Source: Homarus americanus (Eukaryota; Arthropoda; Malacostraca; Decapoda; Nephropidae). From it: a stretch of DNA of 64,000 nt. The translations under genes were made by a program, and so were the position numbers. The notes below the pieces were generated by a model. That model did not search any database. It was not told the origin of the DNA and saw nothing but the letters and a program-made list of their open reading frames with translations. Of this stretch, positions 32,666 through 47,600 are shown piece after piece. The stretch covers positions 3,186,705 to 3,250,704 of the forward strand of contig NW_024748870.1 of the NCBI RefSeq assembly GCF_018991925.1. Direction: 5' to 3'. The first letter of the stretch is position 1. Every line of letters begins with the position of its first letter.

Positions 32666-35600
32666 CTGTGGAAAAAACAACAGGGTAATGATATGAGATT
32701 AACTTTTTCTTTTTCTTCTTTAAGAGTTCTGTGCATACATTTGTTTCTTTATCTATTAAGCTTTTAATGTACTCAAGACTGATATATTGCAAGACAAAAT
32801 CAACAGCAGACTCAGATTTTTTTATTCCATGAAACACACCAACTATCAGATAGGTACTCAATGGGCAGACAAGGCTCAAGACAGTGGATGGATAAAGGCT
32901 AATAATGAACATATATACAGTATGGTAAACAACTGTATGCATACAGATAAGGGTCCAGTCAGGAGATATATTCGGATCACCTGAAGAAGATTCGCCACCC
33001 CAGCTCATTTGACCAGAAGATTATAACCTAACCTAACACTATTTGGGGGGATGAGGTCAGGTTAGGTTACCATTAAGGAGGTTACCCTTTAGGTGAAAAT
33101 AGCTAGGATGGAGAGTCTTCTTTAGGTGATCCATAAAGAGCCTTAATAGTTCACCTTTTTCAATGCCATTTGACCGTCCATATGATTGGCTAATGAAGTG
33201 AAGTACAGTAATGTCTCGTCGGGTCGTAGATTCTGGTCCACAACATCCTTTCCATACATGCTTACAATGGCCACCACCAGAAACAGGTGGAAGTAGTCTG
33301 TTTGGTAGTTACTCCAACATGCTTCCCACATGGATAAAGCCTGATTCTCATCAAATTCTCGCTTGAAGCAACTGGAGTGATGAATAGGTGAGGAGAAAAA
33401 AGAAAAAGAAGTTCATTTCCAAAAATTCACTTGATCTATTACTGAAGCAAGACAAATACATAATTGAGAGTCAACAGTTCAAAATACATAAAGATGCATT
33501 AGTAATATGTATGATTTCAGTTAACAGGCCTAAAACAGTAAAAACTTAATTTAACAAATTCTAGCTGTAACCAACTTTTAGTTACATGAAGACATTAATG
33601 GAAGGACTGGAGTGTGAAATCCCATTTTATGAATTAGGGGAGGAAGCAAGTGACATTTAAGAGTGAATCTTCATCATCACCATCAACGTTTTACAGTCAT
33701 TTTCCACTCTTGTGTAGGTTTGCCATGATTACCTGATGGCAGTTTTTCAACTCTAATGTCATTTCTTACCTTTCCCCAAACCATTCTTGTTTACCCCTGG
33801 CTCTCCTCCCCTCCATATTTAAACTCGCGCACCACTTAACCTAATTGCTCTCCCCCATTCTCTCCACATCCCCAAACAATCTAAACCTATCTCTATGAAT
33901 AACTTTGCCAATGCTACAATCTCAATACCTAGCTGCCCTCTTAGCAATGAACAAAGTTTCCTATCTTTCAGTGCCACATTGAACATGACCATTCTCATTT
34001 CAGTTTACTCAAGCCTGCATGTCATCCTCTTTACCCCCCATGTTTCAGTGCCATACAACTTCACAATTTTCATGCCATAACACTCATTATTCTTCACTCA
34101 CACTCCCTCTTAACAGCCTTTACAGGTTGTATTTATTAAGTCCAAACAATAACGTACAGAAGTATCCAGCGATGACAGAACAGAAGGTCCATCCCATCTT
34201 GCTGTTGCTGCATGTGCTCGAAGAAGCGCGGTGTCATGAGGTGTAATAATTCTCTCAAGTAACTCTGGAAAAACCAATGAGGGAATAATGTAAAATCAAT
34301 TGTATCAGTAATAATCATCAACATCCAATAATACACCTAGACCCCGACTTACGACGGGGTTAGGGACCCAAGTCCGACATGGTCGTAAGTCCGACATAGA
34401 TAATTTTTTTTTTTTTTTTTTTTAAATAAATAATCTACAATGAAATACAGTACAGTAAAAGTAATGAATAATGAGGAATGGATACAGTACAGTGAAAGTA
34501 ATAAATAATAAGGAATGGTTACAGTGTGACTGAGCACTTACCTTTAATGTAGTCAGCTGAATGCACATGGGGCCCCCATAATTTTCTAATTATACATGGA
34601 GACTACATACTGGAAACGTTTCGGTATAGAAAATGCGTGTCATTTGAAGAAAACCTTTTTTTTTTTTTTTTTTTTAATAAAAAATCTGCGGCGGTCGTAA
34701 GTTGAAGCAGTCGTAAGTCGGGGTCTAGGTGTACAACTGAATGAGTTTTTAGTTTATGACTACAAACAGTCCATGAGTTACAAACAGGATCCAAATACAG
34801 TATATTCATCATCAAAGTCTGTAAATAAAATCCATTTCTTACATTACTTTCATTATTCTATACTATTTAACATCACTTTATTTTACAGTATTTACATTAT
34901 TTCTTATGTATGAGATATTATTATTATTATTATTCTGTATAGACAGGGTTGTGCTTTAACCTAACCTAAACTATGGAATTAACACTATTCTGACTTACGA
35001 ACAGGGTCCAGGAACGTAACATGTTAGTAACTCAGGGACTGCCTGTACTGTATTTATTCCCTTACCAAGTTCTTTTCCATGTCCTCATCCTTGGGTGATG
35101 TGACAAAGATGGTCTTGCTCATTAAGCCAGTGAAGCACCAGAAGACATCAGCCTCATTGCGCACTTCAGCCAATATTGGGGCAAGTATATCAGACATGCC
35201 TTGTGTATACCTGTTAAAATGAACAGCAGACTTAAAGTGCAACATACAGTAAATTTACAACTGACTTAAAATGCAATAAATATAAAACTGATCTAAAATG
35301 TAAAATACAAAAAATATACAACCGACTTAAAATACAATAAATATATATATGACTGAGTTCAAGAGTCTGAGTTTCAGGGGTTCGTGGAGCAGCAGGAGAG
35401 GCGACATGACTTTTGAGGGTGACAGTAAACTATACAATACTATAGTAGACCCCACGCACCCACAGCGTATCCTCATCCTCTGTTCGCACTAAGGCATTGC
35501 CTGTGACGCAGCATCTCATGTTGTACTCTCAAAACTTTAGTGTTTCTGTGCTAGTGCTAGTGATGCTAGTGGAGTGAAATGTAAAAGGCAGAAGTCAGTG

Positions 35601-38600
35601 ATGACCCTGACAAAGAAGTTGAAATATTAGACAAGTTAAAGGAGGGGATGAGTGCTGCCGTGGCTGGTCAGTTGTTTGGTGTGAACGAATCCACAGTGCG
35701 GTACATAAGAAAGATAAAACAAGCAATTCGTGATTCTGTTCAAGCGAGTGCTCCAGCAAGTGCAAAAGTGGAGCAGGTTGTTCGTGACAAGAACAGAGTA
35801 AAAACAGAAAACCACTGAACATTTGAACTGAGAACCAGCACTGCAAAAATGTTCCGATTAACAGCAACGTGATTCATGAGAAGGCCAAGAGTCTTCGTGC
35901 CCATTTTTATGAGTCAACAGGTGGTGAAGGGGCTGGTGCAGCTACTGAACCAACTTTTAGCGTTGGTTTGAGAATTTTAAGAAAAGATTCTCTCTCCATA
36001 ATGTGAAGCTGACTGGGGAGGCTGCATCAGCTGACCACACAGCCGCAGACGCAATTCCCACAAAGTTAAAGAAAATTATGAATCTGGTCTATATTGGAAA
36101 AAGATGCCTAGTAGAATGCACATAAACAAGCAGGAGAGGCATGCCCCTGGGTTCAAGGCAGCCAAGACAGAGCCAAGAAGAAACAACTTCCAATCATGAT
36201 GTTTTACAAGAAAGAAACAGCCGCTTGCCCAACTGATTCATCCCCACCCTCCTCACTCAGTCAGCTGCTACCGCCGCTGCTCCACCCTCCTTCTCCCAGC
36301 CATCTGCCACCTCACCACCCGCCTCCCGGCCACACGTCACCTCCCAGCCGCGTGCCTCTCCACCAACCACCACTGCATCACCCTCTTCCATCAGTGCTCC
36401 TGATAATCCCCCTATGCTTCAGTAACCAGATGTCTCCCTATGTATGGTGCATCACCTCATCGAGCTCCAAACTTCCACATAGGAATGTAAGTGGTACAGT
36501 ATTGGTGACTTTAAGTTTCTCATACACAGTATAAGTATACTGTACAGTACAGTACAGTACAATAGTGCACTAAGGAAGTTGCTATTCGCAGTTTTGCCAA
36601 TTGGCGCCATTCCTTGGAACCTAATCCCCCCCAAAAAACATGGGTTTACTGTACTAGGAGCACTGTCTCATGAATGAATGAATCAATAATGGCACCATCC
36701 TCAGACCTGATGGTTGGCAGCCAGAACCTAAGGTATCATTTCAGGTGCTGTCAGGTTGTGTTTACCAATCCAACCAACTTTGTTTTCTCTCCAAGGACAT
36801 GACTTTTAATTTCATTCATCCATTCCAGTTTGCACAGTCAACTACTGAAGTCCATTTGTCTCTCTTCCTGAACCATAAACCCCAAGATTCAGACTCGTGA
36901 ACCCGAAGCAGTAAACAGATACATTATTCTGTCCATAAATGCTTCAGATTCATGAGTCTGAATCCTGGGTTTTATGGTTCAGGAGGAGAGATGAATGGAC
37001 TTTAGTACAGTAGTTGACGGTACTTTCCCAAGCCTTTCATCTATTAATATCTGTACTGTACTATCATAATCCTCTCTCTCTCATTACTGTACATGAACAA
37101 AATTAGTATTTAACTTTTTCTTATTCTGCAAATTACCACAACTTCTCTCATTGTTCTAACCAATTAATGTTACATACTTTTTTCCAGTACAGTAAATTTT
37201 ATCTGAACATTTTCCTGTAACATAATATTTTGAAACCCTTGGTCTTCTGATGTCTGTTAAAATGGTACAAGCCTTTACCCTGTGTAACTGTACTGGCTCA
37301 TCATGTATCAAGAGAGGATAAACGGTGCTGGGTAAACAATTTCTTAATATCATTTCTGAAGACATATTAAGTAACAGAACTTCCAACTATGTACACTACA
37401 AACACTGACCCCATGACTGGATTGTGTACAGCAAAGTTCAAAAGAATCCTCTTCATCTTCTCCAAGTTGGGGTTATCGTTGCCGGCAAAGCATGGATTAG
37501 ATCTGTCAGTGCGCACCACATCTTTTTCAACTGTGCACTGAACATTTCTTCTGAACCAATCCAGTTCTTCACCTGACATGTTCTCTCTCATTGTGCTGAA
37601 AAATTGGTGAAATGATAAAATCAAACACCCCGTGAGTCACAAGTCATGGACTGAGGATGAGTTTTCGATCTATGACCAAGACATGAGTGACTGAACAGAG
37701 TCCACCAATTACTGTGGGTAAACCACCTTAGTGATGGTATCCAATATTAAATGACTCATGCATTTGTTGTCTATGCTTATTGAGAGTCTAACTCCTGACC
37801 AAGTATCTTCAAAAGTCAAACAGTCAACCAACACACTGGACAACTTGAAAAGCTCGGGAAGTACTGGGTGAAAGAGCTGTATTGGCTGCAATTTAATATT
37901 TACATGAATAACATACAGTATTATCACGGAACTCTTCTATGGAGTGTTCAACATGCTGGGGTCTACCCAGGAACACGGCCATAAACATAGTTAACAATGT
38001 AATTCTTCTGATGATTCTCCCATTGTATTTACACTACAAATTGATCTATAATATGATACAAGGTCACAAATGAAGGCTAATTTTCTCATAATAAACTCTG
38101 TGACCTTAAAAAAAAAATTGACGAGTGAACAAAGACATTATCACAAACAAAAGTAAAGCTACTATAATATATAATATTTCAATATCTGGATTTTTTTCAC
38201 ATTAGCTATCTGATCTACACACAGGTTTCCTATTCATGATTGTCTGTTATTTCTACCACTTCTTTACCTTTAATCACACATTCACTTCACAACTTATTTC
38301 AAATTTTTAGTACTTTATGTACAATGAAAGACAAAAGTCATGTCGTGAAATTTGGTGAAAACATATGCCAAAGGGCTAAACTTTTGGTGTGCTCTGCCTT
38401 GTGGTGTAGGGGGCTCTCATAATGTTTCACGAGTTATATTTAATCTTTGGATGAAATTGCGACACGACTTTTGTCTTTGATTGTACATTCAGGGAAAGAA
38501 GTCCTGTCAGTCCTCTAACCTGAGACTCATGAACCAGTGAATCCTAAACATCAAACACTGTTAAGCCCATAGATGGTGTACTGGGCCGTGTGATGTCTCG

Positions 38601-41600
38601 GATTCACATGTTCATGAGTCTTCGGGTTCGTGGATAGGACGGAGAACTGACAGGACTTTCTTCCATGACTACTGTTACTTATTTAATGTATTTAAATTTC
38701 TATGCTCAAAGTCAACAGAATTAAAGTGGTACAGTACAGTGTATATTAAACTGGGTCTATCATAAGCAGACCTGATCTTGTGGTAGAGCTGGTGTTTCTC
38801 CTCCATGATGGCCTGTCGCTGCTGGAACGATGTGCGAAAGTCATAATAGTGGAGGAGGAAGGGCCACACATTGGCTCTCAGTTGAGGTTCCACACCACCA
38901 AAGAAAATAGCTCGCCTAAGTGCAAGGTCATCTTCTATTTGTCCTTCCTAGTGTATTTAAAGAGAAATAAACACGCAATAAATAGTTTAGGCAATACAGT
39001 ACAGTAAATACAAACACACTAAATAGCACTACATTATGAATGAATTTTCCTCAAATGTTTTTTTTATGAGGGAATGGGCAAAAAATACGTGACATTCCAC
39101 CTCTCTGTGATACACAAGTCACAAGATAAGGGAGTTACAGCTGTCATGTACTTATTTTTCCTCGGTCATCCCATTAAGTGTCCTGTTTTTTCATGACACC
39201 CTATAATAACTGAAGGTTAAAGTTTTCTTAAGTTTGTGATATATGTTTTGTTATTCTGATTTTGTGATATGTTTTAGTAATTGATGTGATTAAAGATCAT
39301 TAACTTATGATTTTATGAAACAGTTTTCAATGTAGAATATTGCAGTGGTTTAAATGAAGAATGTAAACAAAATGTGGTTAAATTAGTGAAATCGTATTGG
39401 AACAAGGAGAAGAAGCTCAAGCTCTCTCTCTCTCTCTCTCTGGGTATTATTGGTGAAGGACATGGTATTTTGTATCGTGAAAAAACCCACAGATTGTAAG
39501 GGTATTCCAGTGTTTTCTGGTAGTCATAAGATATTGTATTATAATCTATTTGTGAAGCATACTTGTAAAGTAGAGAGAGAGCATATTGTTGGATTAAGAT
39601 ATAAGACTGATATTAATGTAAACTTTGTGGAAGCTATCAGCACGTGTGAAACCATTATAATGGTGAACAAAATTCAACTTTTTGTCAGTTGCATACATTT
39701 TGAAACCTGTTTCTGGGTAAATTGAGGTCACTGATTTCAAATATGGCACCGGTTTTTTTCTATCGGGTCTAGTTTTGTTGCGGTGAGTTACCTACCATTT
39801 ACTACTATATATAGTTAGACTACCATATACTACTGCTAAAAATCTAAACCAGCACACAGAGAGGAATTACCAAACACGTAGAATTAATTTTTAATTACTT
39901 TTATTTACCTTGACAAGCATATTTTGGATTCATCAGTTGCTTTTGTGAACTATGCCAGATTTATTCAGGCACAAACTTGCGTTTAATGGACTGTCTTGAA
40001 TATCGCCTCTCAGTGCAGTCTCGCTGAATGCTCCAGCAATAGTCCGCCATCATGTGAATGTCCCAGCGACCTTGATACCTGTCTTCCATGACTTTGATAT
40101 CCTGGTGAAAGCATTCACCTTGCTCATCACTCACGTCCCCCAAGTTTGCCGGAAACAGTTCAAGATGACTGTTCAGGAAATGCATCTTAATGCTCATGTT
40201 GCAACCTAACACATGGAAACTTTCCATCAAAGATTCAACGAGCTTTTTATAGTCCTCTGATTTCCTGTTTCCAAGAAAGTTCCTTACAACAGAAACGAAT
40301 GCTCCCCATGCATTTCTCTCAACATCAGTCATGGATTGAGTGAAGGCTTGGTCTTTAATCAGCGTCCTAATTTGAGGGCCGTCGAAAATACCTGCTTTGA
40401 GTTTTTCTAGCGTTAAACCAGGGAACACTTCACACAGATACTTAAAACAGTCACTGTCAGTATCGAGCGCCTTGACAAACTGTTTCATAAGGCCCAGCTT
40501 GATGTGAAGGGGCGGGAAAACAATTTTTTCACGTTCCACTAGGGGTTCATAAATGATGTTCTTTTCCCCAACATTGAGGCTTTCCCTAACTGGCCATTCC
40601 TTCTGAATCCAGTGTCTGTCTTTGGCTCTGCTGTCCCAGAGGCAGATAAAGCAAGGAAATTTTGTATACCCAGCTTGCTGTCCTAGCAAAAAATTGACCA
40701 TTTCTAGATCAACACAGATGATCCATTTGTGTTCTTCATATTTGAGTAGCTCCAAAGCTGTTTTGATGTGTTCATATTTTTCTTTCAGGTGTACTGAGTG
40801 TCCTATGGGTATTGCGCCAAAGATGTTGCCTATATGTAATAAAACACACTTCAGACTCCGCTTAGAGCTATCTATAAAGAGGCGCCACTCTTTCGGATCA
40901 TAACCTGGAGCTCCCATCGCGGTGACTAATCCAGAAATATCACAACAGTAGACGAAGTCAAATTTAGAATCAAAGAACTGTAAGAGGTTCTTTTCTCTGT
41001 TGCGAAAGAATGTTACCTTTGTGTCTATTTTCAGCAAGTTTTTATCTTTTAACCGTGAAGCCAACAATTCTGACAGCTTTTTAGACAGACCCAGATCTCG
41101 AACTAAGTCATTGAGTTCTGCTTGGCTAAATGTTTGCACACACTAATGCACACACAAATCTATATTTGACGCACTGATGTAATTAAGAATTATATTTGAT
41201 GAATGTAAACTAATATGCTTATTACCTCCCTTTGCTATCTTCAGAATCTGTGACCTGATATGTAAATTGCCGCGTAGCATCAAAACTAGACCTGATCTGC
41301 ACAAACGAATGCCATTTTCAGAATCTGTGACCTCAAATCTACCAGAATCAAGTGTCAGAACTCATGCAACCGAAAGTGTGTTCCCCAGTGTTGTTTAATA
41401 TACTTTTTATGTAAATGCTCTACTTCCCTATCCTGATTATATTTGTTACAGCATAAGGAAGACTGTGACACAGCTTACTAATAGGGTGGATTGGGTGTTG
41501 GGACTCTATCTTGAAAAACACTTTCTTTCAAAATACAGTAGCTACAGCAACAAAAATTTGGATGTCAGCTAACTGCCTACAGCATTATCATGATACATAG

Positions 41601-44600
41601 CACCTTGAGAGTAACAGCTTGTGTATCATCTGTGGGAAACAATAATACAAGTATCCCTCACTATTCCATTCAGTTCATCAATTTTCTGAGGGTAGTGATC
41701 ATACAGAGGGATAGTGTACGGTATTACAACACCCCGCTGGGCATCTCCACATTAATGATTCTCTTTCAATCTCTAGCATTAATTGAGACACGATACATTT
41801 ATTCTTGTCTCTTGCACTACACTAGAATGGTCTTTGTACATACTCCCTGATACAGTCCAGTTGTTTCTTTATCTCTACCTACTCTAGTGCAGGACACCTT
41901 GAGCAGACATTTTGTATTAGTACTTGTTTCCTACACACTTTTAGCATATATATTTACCTCATAGTAATACAGTTTTCACATATTCCTCAATTATTTCTTT
42001 CAAAACACTTATAGAGACTGTATATGGTGCTACTACAGCGTGTGTTCTACAAATATATTTACACTGTCCAATACTTTACACTGTGTACAGACTACTACAG
42101 AGTACTATCAAAATTTTCTTAATGATTTTGTGTTTCTAGATTAGGTTAGGTTAGGGTAACGGTTTCTTTGTAGAGCGCACGATATAGTAGCATTCAGTTT
42201 ATCTTTCTTACCTCATTGAAGTAGGTGATCCAGGTATCAGGGTCCAGGCATTTATGTTGACCCTCTTCTGGATGAAGCTCAGACTCACTCACATGTGGCC
42301 TTCAACAGACACAGTATGTCATTAGATTTATATACTGTATATATTAAAAAAGAATCATTTACTCAAAACATTGTCTTCTGATGGGGCTATAACATGAAAC
42401 TGAAAAGATAACATAACATCAATCTGACAAGTATAATCCATTATATGGAGGTTTCACATCTAATGGACCTCACTATAATAGACTTTCTTATCCATACAAT
42501 CCATTAAATAGAGATGTCATCATATGCTGTACATATCTAAGGAACAAAATAGGACAAAAATAAAATGTCAAATGTATTCCAGCCTTTGAGTCATTCCCCT
42601 GTCCGGTCTGCAGGATTGGAGACTAGAGCAGGTGTGTGTGTGTGTGTGTAGGGGGGGGTTCATGTAGTGTATTTTATTTCTTAAGAGCAGCCAGCTACTT
42701 CCAATAGTCATCCTTAACCCTTAAAGGTCTGACGTTGTCCCAGAGTGCCCTATGTAGTAGGGGTCTGATGGCATCAATCTCGCGCTTAATTTTTAAAAAA
42801 TTTTCCCTGTGAGTAGAGTGACTATTATTGTGGCAATAGCTCATCCCTGCTCACCCACATTTCTCCTTGACCACATCTTAAGCAAATAATTAGTATAACA
42901 GTTGTCACCATGGAGGAAGGTCGCACGTCTACCTCTCAGGATTAACCACTTAGACCTCTAGCTCCCAAGCCCTGCCACTCCAAGCTACAGAGTGGTGAAT
43001 GTACTGTACATACGGTAGTGTAATAATAAGGAACCATGTGAAGGTGTTGTCAAGTTGTAAGAACATGGGGTGAGTTGGTAGTGCACCATCGTTCACTCCC
43101 AGATGCATGGTAACTGTCAGAGGGGCGCTGAGGTACCATGTCACACCAACTTCTCTGACTCGCCAATAACCATAGGTGGTGAGTACAGTAATAATTATGT
43201 TATTTCCTATTGACTAACATGTTTGTCTAACATTTCATAAGACTAGAACATTCATTTAATATTTAAATTTTTTACCTAACTATTCAGTTTCTGAAGGGAG
43301 ACCCCAAGATTCGTCAGACCATTAAGGGTTAAATATCTCAGATTATTTGGTCTAGGCAGGACACACGAACCCTAGCTGCTCCTTAACACCTTCACTACAG
43401 GGACACCACTTTTGATATTCTATTTGACTAATGACAGACCATTTTATTCAGCAGAGAGGGGACCCCATACACAAACAGTTAACAGATAGGTAGCATCCCA
43501 TTTTGTCTACTTCCCATTAGGTTAGGTTAGGATAGTAGACATAATGAGAATATGTGACATTTTCTGAGTAGACAGAATGAGAGTAAAGAAAGTGGGCATA
43601 AACCAACAGATATGTCTAGTATCAGCTGATAGGATAAATAAATATCTTCAGGCTTTGTTTTCTGTCATTAAAATCAGAGACAACAATATTCCACTTACTA
43701 CTGTCCACAACATTTACTCTATCTTAAAATACAATATATAAATCAGTGTAAAATGGCTGTTAGACAGTTATGGTCATGATGGCTACACTTTTAAGTATAT
43801 ATATAAAAAAAAGCAACACGTTTCACTTGAATATTTGGTAAATTTTTTAAGATGACAGAATAAAATACCAATAATGCTGCTTACATGCACACAAGGAACT
43901 GTTTAAGGGCTGCATCTGGTGTGGGAATTTCCTCATCTCTGGGTTTAACTAAAAAGTTCCAGTCCTCAAATACTGCAGCCAGCTTGTCTAGACCACCATG
44001 ATGGAAGTGGAAGATCTTGTACTGGCTCTCCCTGCTGGCAATCACCAACTGGCCACAGGTGTGATCTTGGTCACTGAAGAACAGCCTCAGAGACTTACTC
44101 TGTCCTGAGGGATATAATTCACACAATTCATATAAAAATAAAGTAGCTTGCCTGCAGTGCACTTTGATGTTATATTCCAAATATTGTATTGTAATGTACA
44201 GTATAAAACAAAATGGGCTACACAAGCTAAGGCACTCAACATACGTACTTGGGAACGGAGGTGAAAAGTGCAAGAGGCAGTATAAGGAGAAGGTGCAGTC
44301 AGGGTCAAAAGTCTTGAACACTTGGCAATATCTGGCATCTACTTCTGAGTTATATATACAGTATATGATTGGGATATAATAATAACACTACTTGTCATCA
44401 TATATTATGCCTGCACCACGAAATGGGATAAAACTCTCCTTAATACCTAAGATCTTCGGGTACTTACATGCCAAATACTGTACTGTCAAGTGTTCAAGAC
44501 TCTTCACCCCGACTGTACATGGGGAAAATAGTACAGTGCTTTGGAGTGGCTGTGGAGGCTATTGTTAAGTCTGAGAGTGTGACTGAAGGTTAAGTGAACT

Positions 44601-47600
44601 GTTGCCAAGAAAAATGTGCTACAGGGAGGTTCTACCTTTACATTTCTCCTGTGGTACCGGTAGTGTTTCCACCAATGGCCCGAGGAATACAGACTTCTAG
44701 ATAGAATAATACTTAAACCTTCACATATTTACTACTCTCACTAAACTCAATAACCTTGCTTATATTTACCCATATAAATAAATTTTTCTCATTTCTCATA
44801 ACTTTCAGTGTTTCCCGGGAAACACAAACTTAATGACTTTCTGATTTAAACTACTGAGATGTACAGAAATACTCACTGACATCAATGCTGAAGATGCCAC
44901 ACTTGTGCTGTCGTCTAACTGGAGAGGATCCACCATCAACAGGAGTTGGGCAGAAGGATGACAATGATGAATCTGGGAACGCCAGATTGGCAGAGTACGC
45001 CATAGATTCTGCACTTCGTTCATACCAGTACTGTTCTCCTGAAGAAAGTGCGGGCATAAACATCTAAATCGTGTTTAAAAGACAAAAACATTATTACGGT
45101 AATCATTTGAACTTGCTAGAGAATATGAAACCCCAAAATCCCTTTATCTGAATGTGTCTGATTATTACAGTAGCAATACAAATTCAAATTAACCCTAATC
45201 ATCCCTGCTACACCAAAATCATCAGATCCTCCTAATGCTTAAGAGAGGCTGTTAATCTGGAGGTGAAGCTAACTCTATTTCTTTATTTGGCCAAGATGAT
45301 TGTTACAGGTATTTACAGTTTCTAGGTCCAAAATGTTCTGGTCAGAAACACCCTCTCCATATTACTATAAGTACAGTACTGTACCTGTACTGTATTTCTA
45401 AATATGTTTAGTGTATTTATCAGGAGTGCATTAATCATACTGTACTAACAAGATATATATACAGTATACTGTACTGCACATATATATATACAGTATTACC
45501 CCGCCTAACGCGGTTTCACTTAACGCGTTTTATCATATACGCGGTGCCTCGCCAGAGCTGAACTTTCACTTAACACGGATTTTTTCCACATATACGCGGT
45601 GAGTGTCCGGCTCGAGACGCTATTTTTAGATTTGCCCCACCCGCCACCCTGCCTGACTGCCTGTTTTAGCTCATAAAATTCATACAAATTACCCGGCCAG
45701 AATATAATTTACATTGCTGGAATTCTTATAATTTGGTGATCATTTTGAATATAAACATCATATATTTTGCATTAGACATACAAATTTTAGATAAAAAATT
45801 TTCTCAGAGTAACTATGTTATCTTTTGTGCAAAATATATGACATTTATATTCAAAATATTCCTGGTCTTACAAGGAATCCAGCAATGTCAATTATATTAT
45901 CCTAACTTTAGTTTGAGGTATTATTTATTAAAATTTAGTGGTTATCCCACACATCTCCTTGGGACGGTTGGTGGGGGGTGGGGGGGAGGGAGGGACCGAC
46001 CGACCATCTGTTACCCCGTGAAGAATTATTTTTTTTTTTATTAACTGAAGATATTTGTTTTAGCTCATAAAATTCATACAAATTACCCGGTCTGAATATA
46101 ATTTACATTGCTGGAATTCTTATAATTTGATGATCATTTTGAATATAAACATCATATATTTTGCATTAGACATACAAATTTTAGATAAAATTTTTTCTCA
46201 AATTAACTATGTTATCTTTTGTGCAAAATATATGACATTTATATTCAAAATATTCCTGGTCTTACAAGGAATCCAGCAATGTCAATTATATTATCCTAAC
46301 TTTAATCTGAGGTATTATTTAATACTAAATGTTAAAAACTCTGGAAGGGAGGATTGGTGGGGGGTGGGGGGGAGGGTTGGGACTGACCGCGCGGTTGGAA
46401 GAGGGGGGGAGGCAAGGTGGGGTACTTTGATTGACAGATAGTGTCGTGAAGATTATTTTTTTTTTTATTAACTGAAGATATTTGTTTTAGCTCATAAAAT
46501 TCATACAAATTACCCGGTCAGAATATAATTTACATTGCTGGAATTCTTATAATTTGGTGATCATTTTGAATATAAACATCATATATTTTGCATTAAACAT
46601 ACAAATTTTAGATAAAAAATTTTCTCTAGGTAACTATGTTATCTTTTGTGCAAAATATATGATTTATATTCAAAATATTCCTGGTCTTACAAGGAATCCA
46701 GCAATGTCAATTGTATTATCCTAACTTTAGTTTGAGGTATTATTTATTAAAATTTAGTGGTTTTCCCCCAAAAATTTCTCTGAGAGGGAAGAGCCGGCAG
46801 TGTAGTGTGAGAGGGGGAGGGATGTTGAGTCCATTATTTGAATGGACATTAACTTGGCGACTGTATTTCTCTATTTCTCTTAAGTATTAATTGTGTGCAT
46901 GTACCATCATAAAATTAAGATGATATTTTTACTACAACATAGGTATGTGCCTTCAAAAAGTGGAGTTTGGGGGTCGGGCCGGTTTCTATTGGAATTAATC
47001 CCATATGTTCTGTTGTTCACTTAACGCGGATTTCACTTAACACGGGACCCTCTGGGTTCTATTGACCGCGTTAAGTGGGGTACAACTGTATATAGTATAT
47101 TGTGTACAGTACTGTATTGTATACTTTTAAAAAATAATATTGCTCAGAAAAATACTTCAACAAATGAACAGACCACAAATGACACACAATACACCATATT
47201 TCATTTGGTTAAAGCCAGATGATTTTATTTAGCTCAGAAGGTATCCCATACACAAGGAGTTAAGTTCACCAAGGAATCATAATCAAAAGTCTGGTTCTAG
47301 CAACAATGAATTTGATCTTTAACACTGTGACCAAAACTGACAAGGACCCTCTTCTCCCTACTGGCTCAGTGTCAATTCATCATGATAAGACCAACTTCAC
47401 GGTGATGCAAATTGAGTCACCAAACTTTAAAAAATTCGCCAAAAATTAATTTTTCAAAAGAATTGTGTCAAATTTTGATGCGTCATAGTAGTAAATATGT
47501 TCTATCAAATAAACTAATTGGCAACTCTCGAGGCCAATAGGAAGGGAAAACCAGAATGATAAATGAGCAGTATTAACTTAGAAAATCATCATCTTTTTGA

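Noticed and set aside
36196..36534. 112-codon Pro-rich frame near the Tigger relic
   Set aside because: Low-complexity continuation of the decayed transposase, not a separate gene.
45039..45064. Earlier acceptor (GATTTAG) for TBC1D16 exon 5
   Set aside because: Joining there in the phase set by exon 4 gives an in-frame TGA after about 14 codons; the TTCTTCAG acceptor keeps the frame.
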